Shown here: positions 16,709-26,465 of the stretch, one piece after another
Layout: the number at the start of each line of letters is the position of its first letter
How positions within the stretch are numbered: position 1 is the first letter of the stretch
NCBI GenBank assembly: GCA_019115125.1
Contig: DXEG01000025.1
Coordinates: forward strand, 1-46,508
Length of the DNA: 46,508 nt
Direction of reading: 5' to 3'
DNA from: Candidatus Blautia faecipullorum
Lineage (GTDB): Bacteria; Bacillota; Clostridia; Lachnospirales; Lachnospiraceae
The notes under the pieces: generated by a model
What the model saw: the letters and a program-made list of their open reading frames with translations, nothing else
Databases searched by the model: none
Told to the model about the DNA's origin: nothing
Program-made: the position numbers and the translations under genes

Positions 16709-17278
16709 ATGGGAAAGATTACAGTGGAAACCTGCCATATTGAAGGACTGAAGGTGATCACTCCCACAGTATTCGGCGATGAGCGGGGATACTTTATGGA
16801 GACGTACAATTATAACGACTACAAAGAAGCAGGGATCGATATGGAGTTTGTGCAGGACAACCAGTCCAGTTCCCGCAGGGGCGTTTTAAGAGGACTGCAC
16901 TTTCAGATCCATTATCCCCAGGACAAGCTTGTCCGGGTGGTAAGCGGAGAGGTTTTTGACGTGGCTGTGGATCTGAGAGAGGGTTCCCCCACTTATGGAC
17001 AGTGGTACGGGGTGCGTCTGTCGGCAAAAAACAAAAAGCAGTTCTTTATTCCGAAGAATTTTGCGCACGGCTTCCTTGTACTTTCTGAAACTGCGGAATT
17101 CGCGTATAAATGTACGGATTTTTATCATCCCAATGATGAAGGCGGGCTGGCCTACAACGATCCGGATATCGGAGTGGAATGGCCCGTACCGGAGGGAATG
17201 TCCCTGATCCTGTCCGAAAAGGACCAGAAGTGGGGAAGTTTCCGGGAATACTGTGAAAACAGGGGTAAAAAGGATTGA
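16709..17278 (+). CDS. rfbC: dTDP-4-dehydrorhamnose 3,5-epimerase
   Basis: RfbC epimerises dTDP-4-keto-6-deoxyglucose at C3 and C5, committing it to L-rhamnose. The 189-residue protein shows the family blocks DERGYFMETYN, FVQDNQSSSRRGVLRGLHFQ with catalytic His64, VRVVSGEVFDVAVDLR, and FIPKNFAHGFLVLSE. It sits directly between rfbA and the ABC permease gene, whose TTG start overlaps its stop by four bases. It competes with the WecE-like enzyme for the same keto-sugar, so the ratio of these two enzymes would set the balance between rhamnose and aminosugar. Confidence 0.97.
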   Translation: MGKITVETCHIEGLKVITPTVFGDERGYFMETYNYNDYKEAGIDMEFVQDNQSSSRRGVLRGLHFQIHYPQDKLVRVVSGEVFDVAVDLREGSPTYGQWYGVRLSAKNKKQFFIPKNFAHGFLVLSETAEFAYKCTDFYHPNDEGGLAYNDPDIGVEWPVPEGMSLILSEKDQKWGSFREYCENRGKKD

Positions 17279-18081
17279 AAAAAGAAGCGTCTCTGCCAGA
17301 GGAGCTGTACCGGAACCGCCGGCTTGTGCTTTCCCTGGCGAAAAACGACTTTAAAACAAAATATGCAGGCTCTTACTTCGGAACGGTCTGGGCTTTTATC
17401 CAGCCTATCGTGACCATCTGCGTTTACTGGTTTGTGTTCGGGCTGGCGCTGCGAAACGGGGCGGACAGAGGAGTTCCCTTCGTTCTGTGGCTTGTGGCCG
17501 GCCTGGTTCCCTGGTTTTTTATCCAGGAGGGACTCACCGGAGGCACCAGCGCTCTTCTGGAGTATAATTATCTGGTGAAGAAGGTTGTGTTCAATATCCG
17601 TATCCTCCCGGTGGTGAAGGTGGTTTCGGCAGTATTTGTACACTGTTTTTTCATCGTGATCATTCTGGTGATCTATACCTGTATGGGATATCCACCGGAT
17701 TTTTACGCTCTGCAGTTAATTTATTACAGCTTCTGTACTTTTATGCTGATCCTTGGACTGACTTATCTGACCAGCTCTGTGGTAGTATTTTTTCGGGATC
17801 TTACCCAGATGATCAACATCGCTCTTCAGGTAGGCGTATGGGTGACCCCGATCATGTGGGATTTCAGTGATCTGGGGCTGACCGGAGTTTTAACCACTAT
17901 ACTGAAGCTGAATCCTGTGTTTTATATTGTCCAGGGATACCGGGATTCCCTGATCGACAAGGTAGGGATCTGGGAGCATCCCGCCCTGACCCTGTATTTC
18001 TGGGTGTTTACCGCAGTTGTCTTTTTCCTGGGAACAAAGCTGTTTAAAAAACTTCAGGTACATTTTGCGGATGTACTGTAG
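17275..18081 (+). CDS. wzm: ABC polysaccharide exporter, permease subunit (Wzm-like)
   Basis: The 268-residue protein has about six membrane segments and the ABC-2 family core: RNRRLVLSLAKNDFKTKYAGSYFG, then FGTVWAFIQP, and the end region LNPVFYIVQGYRDSL. Such permeases export undecaprenyl-pyrophosphate-linked rhamnans, O-antigens or teichoic acids after complete synthesis inside the cell. It uses a TTG start overlapping the rfbC stop by four bases, with GGGG upstream; no ATG fits better. The ATPase gene follows after 12 bases. The adjacent rhamnose genes suggest a rhamnose-rich substrate. Confidence 0.95.
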   Translation: MKKEASLPEELYRNRRLVLSLAKNDFKTKYAGSYFGTVWAFIQPIVTICVYWFVFGLALRNGADRGVPFVLWLVAGLVPWFFIQEGLTGGTSALLEYNYLVKKVVFNIRILPVVKVVSAVFVHCFFIVIILVIYTCMGYPPDFYALQLIYYSFCTFMLILGLTYLTSSVVVFFRDLTQMINIALQVGVWVTPIMWDFSDLGLTGVLTTILKLNPVFYIVQGYRDSLIDKVGIWEHPALTLYFWVFTAVVFFLGTKLFKKLQVHFADVL

Positions 18082-18093
18082 ACGGAGAATAAG

Positions 18094-19350
18094 ATGAGTG
18101 AGTTTGCGATTCAGGTGAAGCACCTGGAAAAAATGTATAAACTGTACAATAAGCCTTCGGACAGGCTTCGGGAGACCCTGGGGCTGAAGGTCCCGGTGAA
18201 GGAACACTATGCCCTGAAGGACGTCAGCTTCGACGTACGGCGGGGGGAAACTGTGGGGATCATCGGAACCAACGGCTCCGGAAAATCCACCATTCTGAAA
18301 ATCATCACCGGCGTGCTGAATCCCACCGCCGGAGAGGTGGCGGTTGACGGAAGGATATCCGCCCTGCTGGAGCTGGGAGCAGGCTTTAACCCAGAGTATT
18401 CCGGCGTGGAAAATGTATATCTGAACGGCACTATGATGGGATTTTCCAGAGAAGAGATCGACGCCAGACTTCAGGACATTCTGGATTTTGCGGATATCGG
18501 CGATTTTGTATATCAGCCGGTAAAATCCTATTCCAGCGGTATGTTCGTTCGTCTGGCTTTCGCTGTCGCTATCAATATTGATCCGGAGATCCTGATCGTG
18601 GACGAGGCGCTTTCCGTGGGAGACGTATTTTTCCAGGCAAAGTGCTACCGGAAATTTGAGGAATTTAAGGAGCAGGGCCGAACCATCCTTTTTGTGAGCC
18701 ATGATCTCAGCAGTATCGCCCGTTACTGCGACAGGGTGATCCTTCTGAACAGGGGCGTGAAGCTGGAGGAGGGCTCTCCCAAACAGATGGTGGACATGTA
18801 CAAGCAGCTTCTGGTAGGCCAGGAGCCTGCGAAGGCAGAGGAGAAGGAAGAAAAGCCGGGGGAAAACTGGCGGGGACAGTTCCAGGTGAATCCCAACATG
18901 CTGGAATATGGAAGCGGCCTGGCGGAGATCGTGGACTTTGCCGTAGTGGACGACAAGGGCAGATGCACAAATACCATAGAAAAGGGAAGCACCTTCCGTA
19001 TCCGTATGAAGGTGGCTTTTCGTGAAAATCTCCAGGAGCCGATCCTGGCTTACACCTTTAAGGACATCAAAGGCACGGAGATCACAGGCACCAATACCCT
19101 GTTCGAAAAAATACTTGTGGAACATTCTGACGCCGGGGACGTATGCACCGTTACTTTTACCCAGGAGATGTATCTCCAGGGGGGAGAGTATCTTCTGTCC
19201 TTCGGCTGCACAGGCTACAAGGACGGGGAATTTACTGTTTTTCACAGGCTTTATGACGCCTGTAATGTAACAGTGGTTTCAGAAAAGAACACCGTAGGTT
19301 TTTATGATATGAACTCCCAGGTGGAGGTTCAGTATGGAGAAGAGGAATGA
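18094..19350 (+). CDS. wzt: ABC polysaccharide exporter, ATPase with C-terminal glycan-binding-type domain (Wzt-like)
   Basis: Residues 1-245 are an ABC ATPase with Walker A GTNGSGKST at 58-66, signature YSSGMFVRLA and Walker B ILIVDEALSVGD. A charged linker (EKEEKPGEN) leads to a beta-rich C-terminal domain of about 150 residues, as in Wzt of E. coli O9a. There the domain recognises the capped non-reducing end of the finished chain and makes export depend on termination. The 418-residue length fits this two-domain class and not TagH. The next gene, overlapping by four bases, encodes a methyltransferase-kinase-like protein that could be the matching chain terminator. Confidence 0.95.
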   Translation: MSEFAIQVKHLEKMYKLYNKPSDRLRETLGLKVPVKEHYALKDVSFDVRRGETVGIIGTNGSGKSTILKIITGVLNPTAGEVAVDGRISALLELGAGFNPEYSGVENVYLNGTMMGFSREEIDARLQDILDFADIGDFVYQPVKSYSSGMFVRLAFAVAINIDPEILIVDEALSVGDVFFQAKCYRKFEEFKEQGRTILFVSHDLSSIARYCDRVILLNRGVKLEEGSPKQMVDMYKQLLVGQEPAKAEEKEEKPGENWRGQFQVNPNMLEYGSGLAEIVDFAVVDDKGRCTNTIEKGSTFRIRMKVAFRENLQEPILAYTFKDIKGTEITGTNTLFEKILVEHSDAGDVCTVTFTQEMYLQGGEYLLSFGCTGYKDGEFTVFHRLYDACNVTVVSEKNTVGFYDMNSQVEVQYGEEE

Positions 19351-21533
19351 AAGAAAAAATCGGTCAGGTAATCCTGGATGATACTTATTATCCCGGGGAA
19401 GATTTATACAGCGACGGAGAGGTGGAGGACGAGCTTCTGGAAATTGCCAGAGCTTATCCGGAAAAGGAATGGAACCGCGTCATCGCCCAGCGCAAAAGCT
19501 GGCCGGTGCTGTACCATTATTCCCATATCAGAGAAAATATTATAAGCTGGCTGCCTTTTACCGGGGACGAGCATGTGCTGGAGATCGGTTCCGGCTGCGG
19601 TGCGGTGACAGGCGCCCTCTGCCGGAAAGCAAAAAAGGTCACCTGTATCGAGCTGTCCAGGAAGAGAAGTCTTATTAACGCGTGGCGTCACAGGGACTGC
19701 GGCAATCTGACGATCCTTATGGGGAATTTTCAGGAGATCGAGCATAGTCTTACAGAGCAGTATGACTATATCACTCTGATCGGCGTATTTGAATATGGGG
19801 AAAACTATATTGACAGCGCCAACCCCTTTGTGGATTTCTTAAGTACCGTCAGCAGGCATTTGAAGCCTGGCGGAAAGATCATCCTTGCCATAGAGAACCG
19901 TTTCGGGCTCAAATACTGGGCCGGCTGCACGGAGGATCATTCCGGGACTCTGTTCGAGGGACTGGAAGGCTATCCCGCCGCGAAAGGTGTAAAAACCTTT
20001 ACGAAAAAGGAGCTTTCACGGATCATGGACCAGGCGGGGGGACTGAAGGCTTCCTGGTACTATCCCTTCCCGGATTATAAGCTGCCTATGACGATCTATT
20101 CAGACCGGCGCCTTCCTCTGAAGGGGGAGATGAACCGGATGGAAACAAACTTCGACCGCCTGCGGCTGCAGCTTTTTCAGGAATCTCCGGTTTACGATTC
20201 TCTTCTCGAAAACGAGCTGTTTCCGGAGTTTTCCAATTCCTTCCTTCTGCTGATCGGGAAAGAGGAAAGCGCTCCCCAGACCGTCTATGTAAAATATTCC
20301 AATGAGAGAGACAGACGGTTCTCTCTGCGTACAGAAATCCGTGAGACCGGAAGATACGCGAGAGTGGTCCGCAAAATCCCGGATACTCCGGCGGCGGAGG
20401 CGCACATCCGGAATATTGAAAATATCGAGAGAGAGCTTACCAGCCTTTATGAAAAGGAAGGCATGGAGCTGAACCGCTGTAGGCTGGAAAAAACAGAGGT
20501 CAGGCTGGAATACCTGGAGGGAAGTACCCTTGAGGAGCGGCTGGACAGCCTTCTGGCGGCTGGAGAGCCGGACAGGCTTGAGGAGCTTTTGTTTTTCTAT
20601 GTAAAAAAGATCCGTAATCTGCACGACCGGAATGTTTTTCAGAAAACGCCGGAGTTTGTAAAGGTCTTCGGGGACGCGAACCTGCCGGGAGAGCTGCGCT
20701 GCGGAGGAATCTCCAATATAGATCTGGTTCCGGCGAATATCCTGATCCAGCCGGACAGGGCGGTGGTCCTGGACTATGAATGGACCTTCCGTTTCCCTGT
20801 GCCCTGCAATTTCATTATTTACCGGATGCTTCACTATTATCTGGAGAGCGACGGAAAGCGCCGGGCGCTGAAGGAACGGAATTTCTATGAAAAAGCAGGC
20901 ATATCTCCGGAGGAGCAGGAGGCTTACGCCGGAATGGAAAGATGTTTTCAGGCATATATGGAAGGAAGCCATGCCTCCCTTCTGTCTATGTATGAGGAGA
21001 TTTCACCGGGAAAGGTACAGATTCTTCCGCTATATGAGCAGATGCGGCTTGCCTGCGCCCAGCGAAGGCTGCAGGTATTTTATGACCGGGGAGCGGACTT
21101 CCGGGAGGAGGATTCCGCCGTTTATCCCATGGGGCGGCAGGGGCTGCGCCTGGAAATCGAGATTCCCAAGGGAGTGCGCAGGATCCGGCTGGATCCCGGA
21201 GAAGCGATTGGAGGGCTTGTGCTGAAAAAACTCTGCTATGAAAATGGAGCGGAGGCGGCGTATGCCTCCAATGGTTTTCCTTTAGGCCGGGGCGAATACT
21301 ATTTCGGAGCGGGAGACCCTCAGTTCATTCTGGAAGACATTCCCGCCGGAAAAAGAAAAATTCAGATAGAAATAGAGATTATGAAGGAGCAGGAGGCCCG
21401 GGACGCCTTCTGGAAGGGATTTTCCCGGGTGTCCGCGGAGAAGGACAGGGAGATCCTTCATCTGAAGGAAAAGATCCGTCAGATGGAAAATACGAAGGTG
21501 TGGAAACTGTACCGGAGCTTCAAAAAAGATTAA
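19347..21533 (+). CDS. Methyltransferase / kinase-like / coiled-coil protein, candidate WbdD-type chain terminator
   Basis: The 728-residue protein starts with a class I SAM methyltransferase (motif I VLEIGSGCG at 77-85, LKPGGKIIL near 172-180). Residues about 310-500 look like an aminoglycoside-phosphotransferase/kinase-like fold: Lys316 in VYVKYS, catalytic-loop pattern Asp459 to Asn464 (IDLVPANIL), and a metal-loop acidic residue, Asp476 in LDYEW. A beta-rich segment at about 598-680 and a short heptad-type coil at about 685-715 follow. E. coli WbdD has the order methyltransferase, kinase, coiled coil and caps O-antigen chains next to Wzt. The order and neighbourhood match; the coil is much shorter. 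Substrate and kinase activity are unproven. Confidence 0.75.
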   Translation: MKEKIGQVILDDTYYPGEDLYSDGEVEDELLEIARAYPEKEWNRVIAQRKSWPVLYHYSHIRENIISWLPFTGDEHVLEIGSGCGAVTGALCRKAKKVTCIELSRKRSLINAWRHRDCGNLTILMGNFQEIEHSLTEQYDYITLIGVFEYGENYIDSANPFVDFLSTVSRHLKPGGKIILAIENRFGLKYWAGCTEDHSGTLFEGLEGYPAAKGVKTFTKKELSRIMDQAGGLKASWYYPFPDYKLPMTIYSDRRLPLKGEMNRMETNFDRLRLQLFQESPVYDSLLENELFPEFSNSFLLLIGKEESAPQTVYVKYSNERDRRFSLRTEIRETGRYARVVRKIPDTPAAEAHIRNIENIERELTSLYEKEGMELNRCRLEKTEVRLEYLEGSTLEERLDSLLAAGEPDRLEELLFFYVKKIRNLHDRNVFQKTPEFVKVFGDANLPGELRCGGISNIDLVPANILIQPDRAVVLDYEWTFRFPVPCNFIIYRMLHYYLESDGKRRALKERNFYEKAGISPEEQEAYAGMERCFQAYMEGSHASLLSMYEEISPGKVQILPLYEQMRLACAQRRLQVFYDRGADFREEDSAVYPMGRQGLRLEIEIPKGVRRIRLDPGEAIGGLVLKKLCYENGAEAAYASNGFPLGRGEYYFGAGDPQFILEDIPAGKRKIQIEIEIMKEQEARDAFWKGFSRVSAEKDREILHLKEKIRQMENTKVWKLYRSFKKD

Positions 21534-21571
21534 ACGCTGCCGGAACAGAAATATTTGGATGAGGATGGAAC

Positions 21572-23992
21572 ATGGACGAATTGCGCTTCAGCGTGGACGA
21601 AGAAAAATATGACGACCGGCACGGGCAGGTGCTGAGCCTGTCGGGATGGTACGCCGCGCCGGGAAACAGAGAATATGGCTTTTGCCTTCTGGGAGACGGA
21701 GAAGAAAAAATTCCGCTTCCTATGGCGGAACGCCGTCCGAGACAGGATGTGGGACAGGCTCTGGGGCTGGATTTCGGGGATTTTCTCCTTGGCTTTACGG
21801 TGCGGATCCCGGAGGCGGGAAGGCTGACGGAGCGGTTTCATACCCTGGAGCTTTTTCTGGAAGCAGGAGATCAGAGATCTTCCCTGTGGAAGAAAAGCCG
21901 TCAGGAGCTGGAGGCCTTTCTCAGGGACAGCCTGATCGAATATCATATAGACCGGGCGGAGCTTCTCTATGATACTATGCTGGAGATCCAGGGATGGGTC
22001 ATCGATCAGAGAGGCGAGGCAGAGGCGGAGCTTCTCAACGAGGACGGAACTCCCGTTCCCTGCAGAATGAGCAGAGGGCGGAGGCCGGACGTTGTAGAAA
22101 GAAGGAATCTGGACGAGGAATATAAAACCCGGGAGATCGGGTTTCGGATCTCCGCCACAGCCCAGGATATCCAGGGCAGGAAGGCGGTGCTGAAATTTCG
22201 GGGAAGCTCCGGGGAGAAAAACTATCAGATAGACGTCCAGGAGCTGAGAAAAGAAAAAAAGCCCAGGGGCCTGCTGGGACGCTTTAAGAAAAGATCCGCC
22301 GGAGAAACTCAGGATTACGAGGAGTGGCTGAAGCGTCATTCCCTGAACCGCCGGCAGGCATTTAAGCAGAGGAGGACCTCTTTTCCGTCAAGCCCCCTGG
22401 TGAGCATCGTCGTTCCCCTGTATCATACGCCTCTTCCTTATCTGGAGGAGCTGGTGGAATCCGTGCGGAAGCAGACATACGGAAACTGGCAGCTTTGTCT
22501 GGCGGACGGAAGCGAAGACGACAAAGTCCGGGATTATATCCGAAAACACTACGGACGGGAGAAACGCGTCACATATAAAAAGCTGAAAAAGAACGGCGGG
22601 ATCTCCTGGAACACCAATGGAGCCATAGCCCTTGCCAGGGGGGAGTTCCTGATGCTCTGCGACCATGACGATACGCTGGAGCCGGACGCTCTTTTTGAGA
22701 TTGTGAAGGCAGTGAACGAGAATCCCCGGGCGGATGTGCTCTATACCGACGAGGATAAGGTGAGCATGGACGGACAGCATTATTTTGACCCGAATTTTAA
22801 GCCGGATTTCAACCTTTTCCGTCTGCGGGAAAATAATTATATCTGTCACATTTTTGTGGTAAGGCGGGCTGCGGCGGAAAAAGCCGGGTTCCTCCGGACG
22901 GAGTTTGACGGGGCCCAGGATTATGATTTTATTTTCCGGTGCTGCGAGCAGGCCAGGGAGATCGTCCATATTCCCCGGGTGCTGTATCACTGGCGGTGCC
23001 ACATGGAATCTACGGCGGCGGATCCCTCCAGCAAAACCTATGCCTACGAGGCGGGAAGAAGAGCCGTGGAGGAGCATTATCAGCGGACGGGCACAGAAGC
23101 GGCGGTAGAAATGACAGAGCGCTGGGGATGGTACAGAAGCCGGGTGAAGATCCAGGGAGAGCCTCTGATCTCGGTCATCATTCCCAATAAGGATCACATT
23201 GAGGATCTTGAGCTGTGTCTCTCCTCTGTGGCGGAGCGCTCCACCTGGAAAAATTACGAGATCCTTGTGGTGGAAAACAACAGCGAACTGGAAGAAACCT
23301 TTGCCTTCTACAAAAGTATTCCTGAAAAATATCCAAAAGCCAGGGTGCTGAACTGGGAGAAGGAATTCAACTATTCCGCTATCAATAATTTCGCGGCGGA
23401 GAGGGCGAAGGGCGACTATCTCTTATTCCTGAACAACGACGTGGAGATCCTGACGCCAGGATGGATGGAGGAAATGCTGATGATCTGCCAGCAGGAGCAG
23501 GTAGCAGCGGTGGGAGCGAAGCTTTATTATCCTGACGATACCATCCAGCACGCGGGAGTGGTGCTGGGACTGGGAGGGATCGCCGGACATATTATGTGCC
23601 GGGCATCCAGAGAGGACGCCGGGTATTTCGGCAGAATGATCAGCGTCCAGGAGATCAGCGCGGTGACTGCGGCCTGTATGCTTGTAAAAAAGGCAGACTT
23701 TCAGGCGGCGGGAGGCTTCGACGAGAGCTTCCGGGTGGCTTTTAACGATATCGACTTCTGCATGAAGCTGAGGGAGAAACATAAAAAAATTGTCTTTACC
23801 CCCTATGCGGAGCTTTATCACTATGAATCCAAATCCAGAGGCCTGGAGGATACCCCGGAGAAACAGTTCCGATTCGACAAAGAGGTAAAGCGTTTTCAGG
23901 AAAAATGGGGAAAATGCCTTGAAAAAGGCGACCCCTACTATAATCCCAATCTGTCTGTGACAGAGGGGGACTGTTCTCTGAGAGAAAACTGA
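21572..23992 (+). CDS. Large tandem GT2 glycosyltransferase with N-terminal beta-rich region
   Basis: The 806-residue protein has an N-terminal region of about 240 residues containing an IQGWVID motif near 145, then two GT2 domains. The first begins near residue 274 (SIVVPLYHTPLPYLEELVESV) and has the acidic motif CDHDD. The second begins near residue 530 (PLISVIIPNKDHIEDL) and has LNNDVE, GxGGIAGH and AFNDIDFCMKLRE. Each domain could add one sugar of a repeat. The closest relatives in the window are at 24009 and 33513. Given dTDP-rhamnose synthesis and ABC export, a rhamnosyltransferase activity is likely, but the acceptor and linkage are unknown. The ATG follows GGATGG with modest spacing. 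Confidence 0.9.
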   Translation: MDELRFSVDEEKYDDRHGQVLSLSGWYAAPGNREYGFCLLGDGEEKIPLPMAERRPRQDVGQALGLDFGDFLLGFTVRIPEAGRLTERFHTLELFLEAGDQRSSLWKKSRQELEAFLRDSLIEYHIDRAELLYDTMLEIQGWVIDQRGEAEAELLNEDGTPVPCRMSRGRRPDVVERRNLDEEYKTREIGFRISATAQDIQGRKAVLKFRGSSGEKNYQIDVQELRKEKKPRGLLGRFKKRSAGETQDYEEWLKRHSLNRRQAFKQRRTSFPSSPLVSIVVPLYHTPLPYLEELVESVRKQTYGNWQLCLADGSEDDKVRDYIRKHYGREKRVTYKKLKKNGGISWNTNGAIALARGEFLMLCDHDDTLEPDALFEIVKAVNENPRADVLYTDEDKVSMDGQHYFDPNFKPDFNLFRLRENNYICHIFVVRRAAAEKAGFLRTEFDGAQDYDFIFRCCEQAREIVHIPRVLYHWRCHMESTAADPSSKTYAYEAGRRAVEEHYQRTGTEAAVEMTERWGWYRSRVKIQGEPLISVIIPNKDHIEDLELCLSSVAERSTWKNYEILVVENNSELEETFAFYKSIPEKYPKARVLNWEKEFNYSAINNFAAERAKGDYLLFLNNDVEILTPGWMEEMLMICQQEQVAAVGAKLYYPDDTIQHAGVVLGLGGIAGHIMCRASREDAGYFGRMISVQEISAVTAACMLVKKADFQAAGGFDESFRVAFNDIDFCMKLREKHKKIVFTPYAELYHYESKSRGLEDTPEKQFRFDKEVKRFQEKWGKCLEKGDPYYNPNLSVTEGDCSLREN

Positions 23993-24008
23993 GAAATGAG
24001 GGTTTGAT

Positions 24009-26453
24009 ATGGCGAGAGAGATTTTCGAGGTAACAAAAGACCGGTTTCATCTGAAGGATCCCTGCTGTTACATCCTCCAGGGAACCTGGCCCAAGGAGGC
24101 GAAGATGCGGGCCTGCCTGGATAATTCCCAGGTAAAGGCAGAGATCCAGAAGCTGGAGGTTGTGAGCGCTCTGGAACGCTTCAAGGATCCCGACCTGATG
24201 CGGGGAGAAAGGATCACGGCCGCCGTACAGCTTCCGGAATCCCTGGAAGGCTTTCAGAAGCTTTCCGTATACGCGGACATGCCGGAAAAAACCGTGTGCT
24301 GGTTCTCGGTTCCGGTGAAGGAGCTGGAGAGACGCCGGGGAAAGCCTCAGTTTTTTATTGAAGAGGAAAAGGTGCAGCAGGGCTTTTTAAGGATCCGCGG
24401 CTGGGTGGTGGCGGACAGCCCTGTCCGCATTCAGATTTTTGATGAGAATAAGCAGAAGCTTTCGGCGGAGATCCTGAGGACAGAGCGGGTGGATGTGGAG
24501 CAGCTTTATGAGGAGATGGATATTCAGGACAAGACAGGCTTTTTTGTGGAGCTGACGAATCTCACCGGCAAGCTCCTCTACATGGTGTTTTACGCCGGGG
24601 AGACAAAATCCGTTCACATTGTCCATCTTCAGCCGGGAGTTGTTTTCAGAAGAAAAATTGAAAAATACGCAAAAAAGGGAATCCGTTACTGGCGGAGCCA
24701 GGGCGGCGCGGCTCTGGCCGGGAAGATCGTTTCCAAGGTAAAAACCGCCTCCACCAGGGAAATTCCCTATCAGAAGTGGATCCTGCGCCATCTCCCCAAC
24801 GCCAGGGAGCTGGAAAAGCAGAGACGTGAAAAGTTTGAGTACCAGCCGAAAATTTCCATTGTGGTGCCGCTGTACAAAACGCCTGAGAAATATCTTCAGC
24901 AGCTTGTAGAATCTGTCAAGGCGCAGACCTATCCCAACTGGGAGCTTTGTCTCTCCGACGGCAGCGGACAGCCGTCCCCTCTTTCCAGAACTCTGGAGGC
25001 TCTGGCGAAGTCCGACGAGAGGATACGGATCGTTTCCGGACAGGAGCCTTTAAGGATCGCGGAGAATACCAACGCCGGAATGGAAGCGGCCACAGGAGAT
25101 TACATCGCCTTTGCGGATCATGACGACGAGCTGACGCCCCACGCTCTTTTCCAGTGCGTGAAGGCTCTCAATGAAAACAGGGAGATTAAGCTTCTTTATT
25201 CGGATGAGGATAAGATGTCCATGGACGGACATAAATTCTTCCAGCCGCACTTTAAGCCGGACTATAATCTGGATCTTCTCTGTACGGTGAATTATATCTG
25301 TCATCTCTTTGTAGTAAAAAGAGATGTGATCGATCAGGTGGGGATGTTCCGCAGGGAGTACGACGGAGCCCAGGACTATGATTTTATTTTCCGCTGCGTG
25401 GAGTCCGTGAGACCGGAGGAAATCTATCATATTCCCAAGATCCTTTATCACTGGAGATGCCATGAGGATTCCACGGCCGAAAATCCCGAGAGCAAAACCT
25501 ATGCCTTTGAAGCCGGAAAACGGGCTATAGAGGAGCATTACAGAAGAACGGGGATCCATGCGGAGGTGTATCAGGGAGAATTTCTGGGCCTTTACCGGAC
25601 AAAATTTATCCGGGACTATGATCCGCTGATCTCCATTATCATCCCCAATAAAGATCACACGGACGATCTGAAGAGATGTATGGATTCCATAGACCAGCGA
25701 TCTTCCTACCAGAATTATGAGTATATCATTGTGGAGAACAACAGCACGGAGGAAAAGACCTTCCAGTTCTATAAAGAGCTGGAGGAGACGAATCCCAAAG
25801 CCCATGTGGTGTACTGGGACAGAGAGTTCAATTATTCCGCCATCAATAATTACGGCGCTTCCTTCGCGAAGGGAGAGTATCTGCTGCTTTTGAACAACGA
25901 TACGGAGATCATCAATGAGGATTGTCTGGAGGAGCTGCTGGGATACTGTATGCGCGGCGATGTGGGAGCCGTAGGTGCGAGAATGTACTACGAGGACGAT
26001 ACCATCCAGCACGCCGGAGTGGTGATCGGTTTCGGCGGGATCGCGGGACACTGCTTCGTGCTGCAGCCCAGAGGAACCACAGGCTACTGCCACAGGATCA
26101 TCTGCGCCCAGGATTACAGCGCGGTGACGGCGGCCTGCATGATGGTGAAGAAGTCTGCTTTTGACCAGGTGGGAGGACTGACGGAGGAGCTTGCCGTTGC
26201 CTTCAACGACATTGATTTCTGTATGAAGCTGCGTGAGGCGGGCTATCTGATCGTATACAACCCTTACGCGGAGCTGTATCACTATGAGTCCAAATCCAGA
26301 GGGCTGGAGGACACTCCGGAAAAGGTGGCAAGATTTAACAAGGAGATCGCGACCTTTGAAAAACGCTGGCCGGATATTATGCGGAACGGAGATCCGTATT
26401 ATAATCCCAATCTTACCCTGAAGAGCCAGGATTTTTCACTGAGACGGATATAG
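24009..26453 (+). CDS. Large tandem GT2 glycosyltransferase, paralogue of the preceding gene
   Basis: At 814 residues this shares the plan of the upstream gene: N-terminal beta-rich region with RIRGWVVAD near 130, GT2 domain one from about residue 280 (ISIVVPLYKTPEKYLQQL, acidic ADHDD), and GT2 domain two from about 538 (PLISIIIPNKDHTDDL, LNNDTE, AFNDIDFCMKLREAG). The C-termini of the two are nearly identical in style (HYESKSRGLEDTPEK, GDPYYNPNLT), which points to gene duplication. It probably adds other residues to the same intracellular chain. It lies 16 bases after its paralogue and 12 before rfbD. No membrane segment is evident, so it would act on the inner face. Confidence 0.9.
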   Translation: MAREIFEVTKDRFHLKDPCCYILQGTWPKEAKMRACLDNSQVKAEIQKLEVVSALERFKDPDLMRGERITAAVQLPESLEGFQKLSVYADMPEKTVCWFSVPVKELERRRGKPQFFIEEEKVQQGFLRIRGWVVADSPVRIQIFDENKQKLSAEILRTERVDVEQLYEEMDIQDKTGFFVELTNLTGKLLYMVFYAGETKSVHIVHLQPGVVFRRKIEKYAKKGIRYWRSQGGAALAGKIVSKVKTASTREIPYQKWILRHLPNARELEKQRREKFEYQPKISIVVPLYKTPEKYLQQLVESVKAQTYPNWELCLSDGSGQPSPLSRTLEALAKSDERIRIVSGQEPLRIAENTNAGMEAATGDYIAFADHDDELTPHALFQCVKALNENREIKLLYSDEDKMSMDGHKFFQPHFKPDYNLDLLCTVNYICHLFVVKRDVIDQVGMFRREYDGAQDYDFIFRCVESVRPEEIYHIPKILYHWRCHEDSTAENPESKTYAFEAGKRAIEEHYRRTGIHAEVYQGEFLGLYRTKFIRDYDPLISIIIPNKDHTDDLKRCMDSIDQRSSYQNYEYIIVENNSTEEKTFQFYKELEETNPKAHVVYWDREFNYSAINNYGASFAKGEYLLLLNNDTEIINEDCLEELLGYCMRGDVGAVGARMYYEDDTIQHAGVVIGFGGIAGHCFVLQPRGTTGYCHRIICAQDYSAVTAACMMVKKSAFDQVGGLTEELAVAFNDIDFCMKLREAGYLIVYNPYAELYHYESKSRGLEDTPEKVARFNKEIATFEKRWPDIMRNGDPYYNPNLTLKSQDFSLRRI

Positions 26454-26465
26454 AGGAGGTTTTTC

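Noticed and set aside
17890..19245. 451-codon minus-strand frame opposite wzt
   Set aside because: wzt has unmistakable ABC motifs on the plus strand; the antisense product shows no domain.
25050..26282. 410-codon minus-strand frame opposite the second large glycosyltransferase gene
   Set aside because: It arises from codon bias of the GT2 gene; similar shadow frames lie opposite the paralogues at 22388 and 33342.
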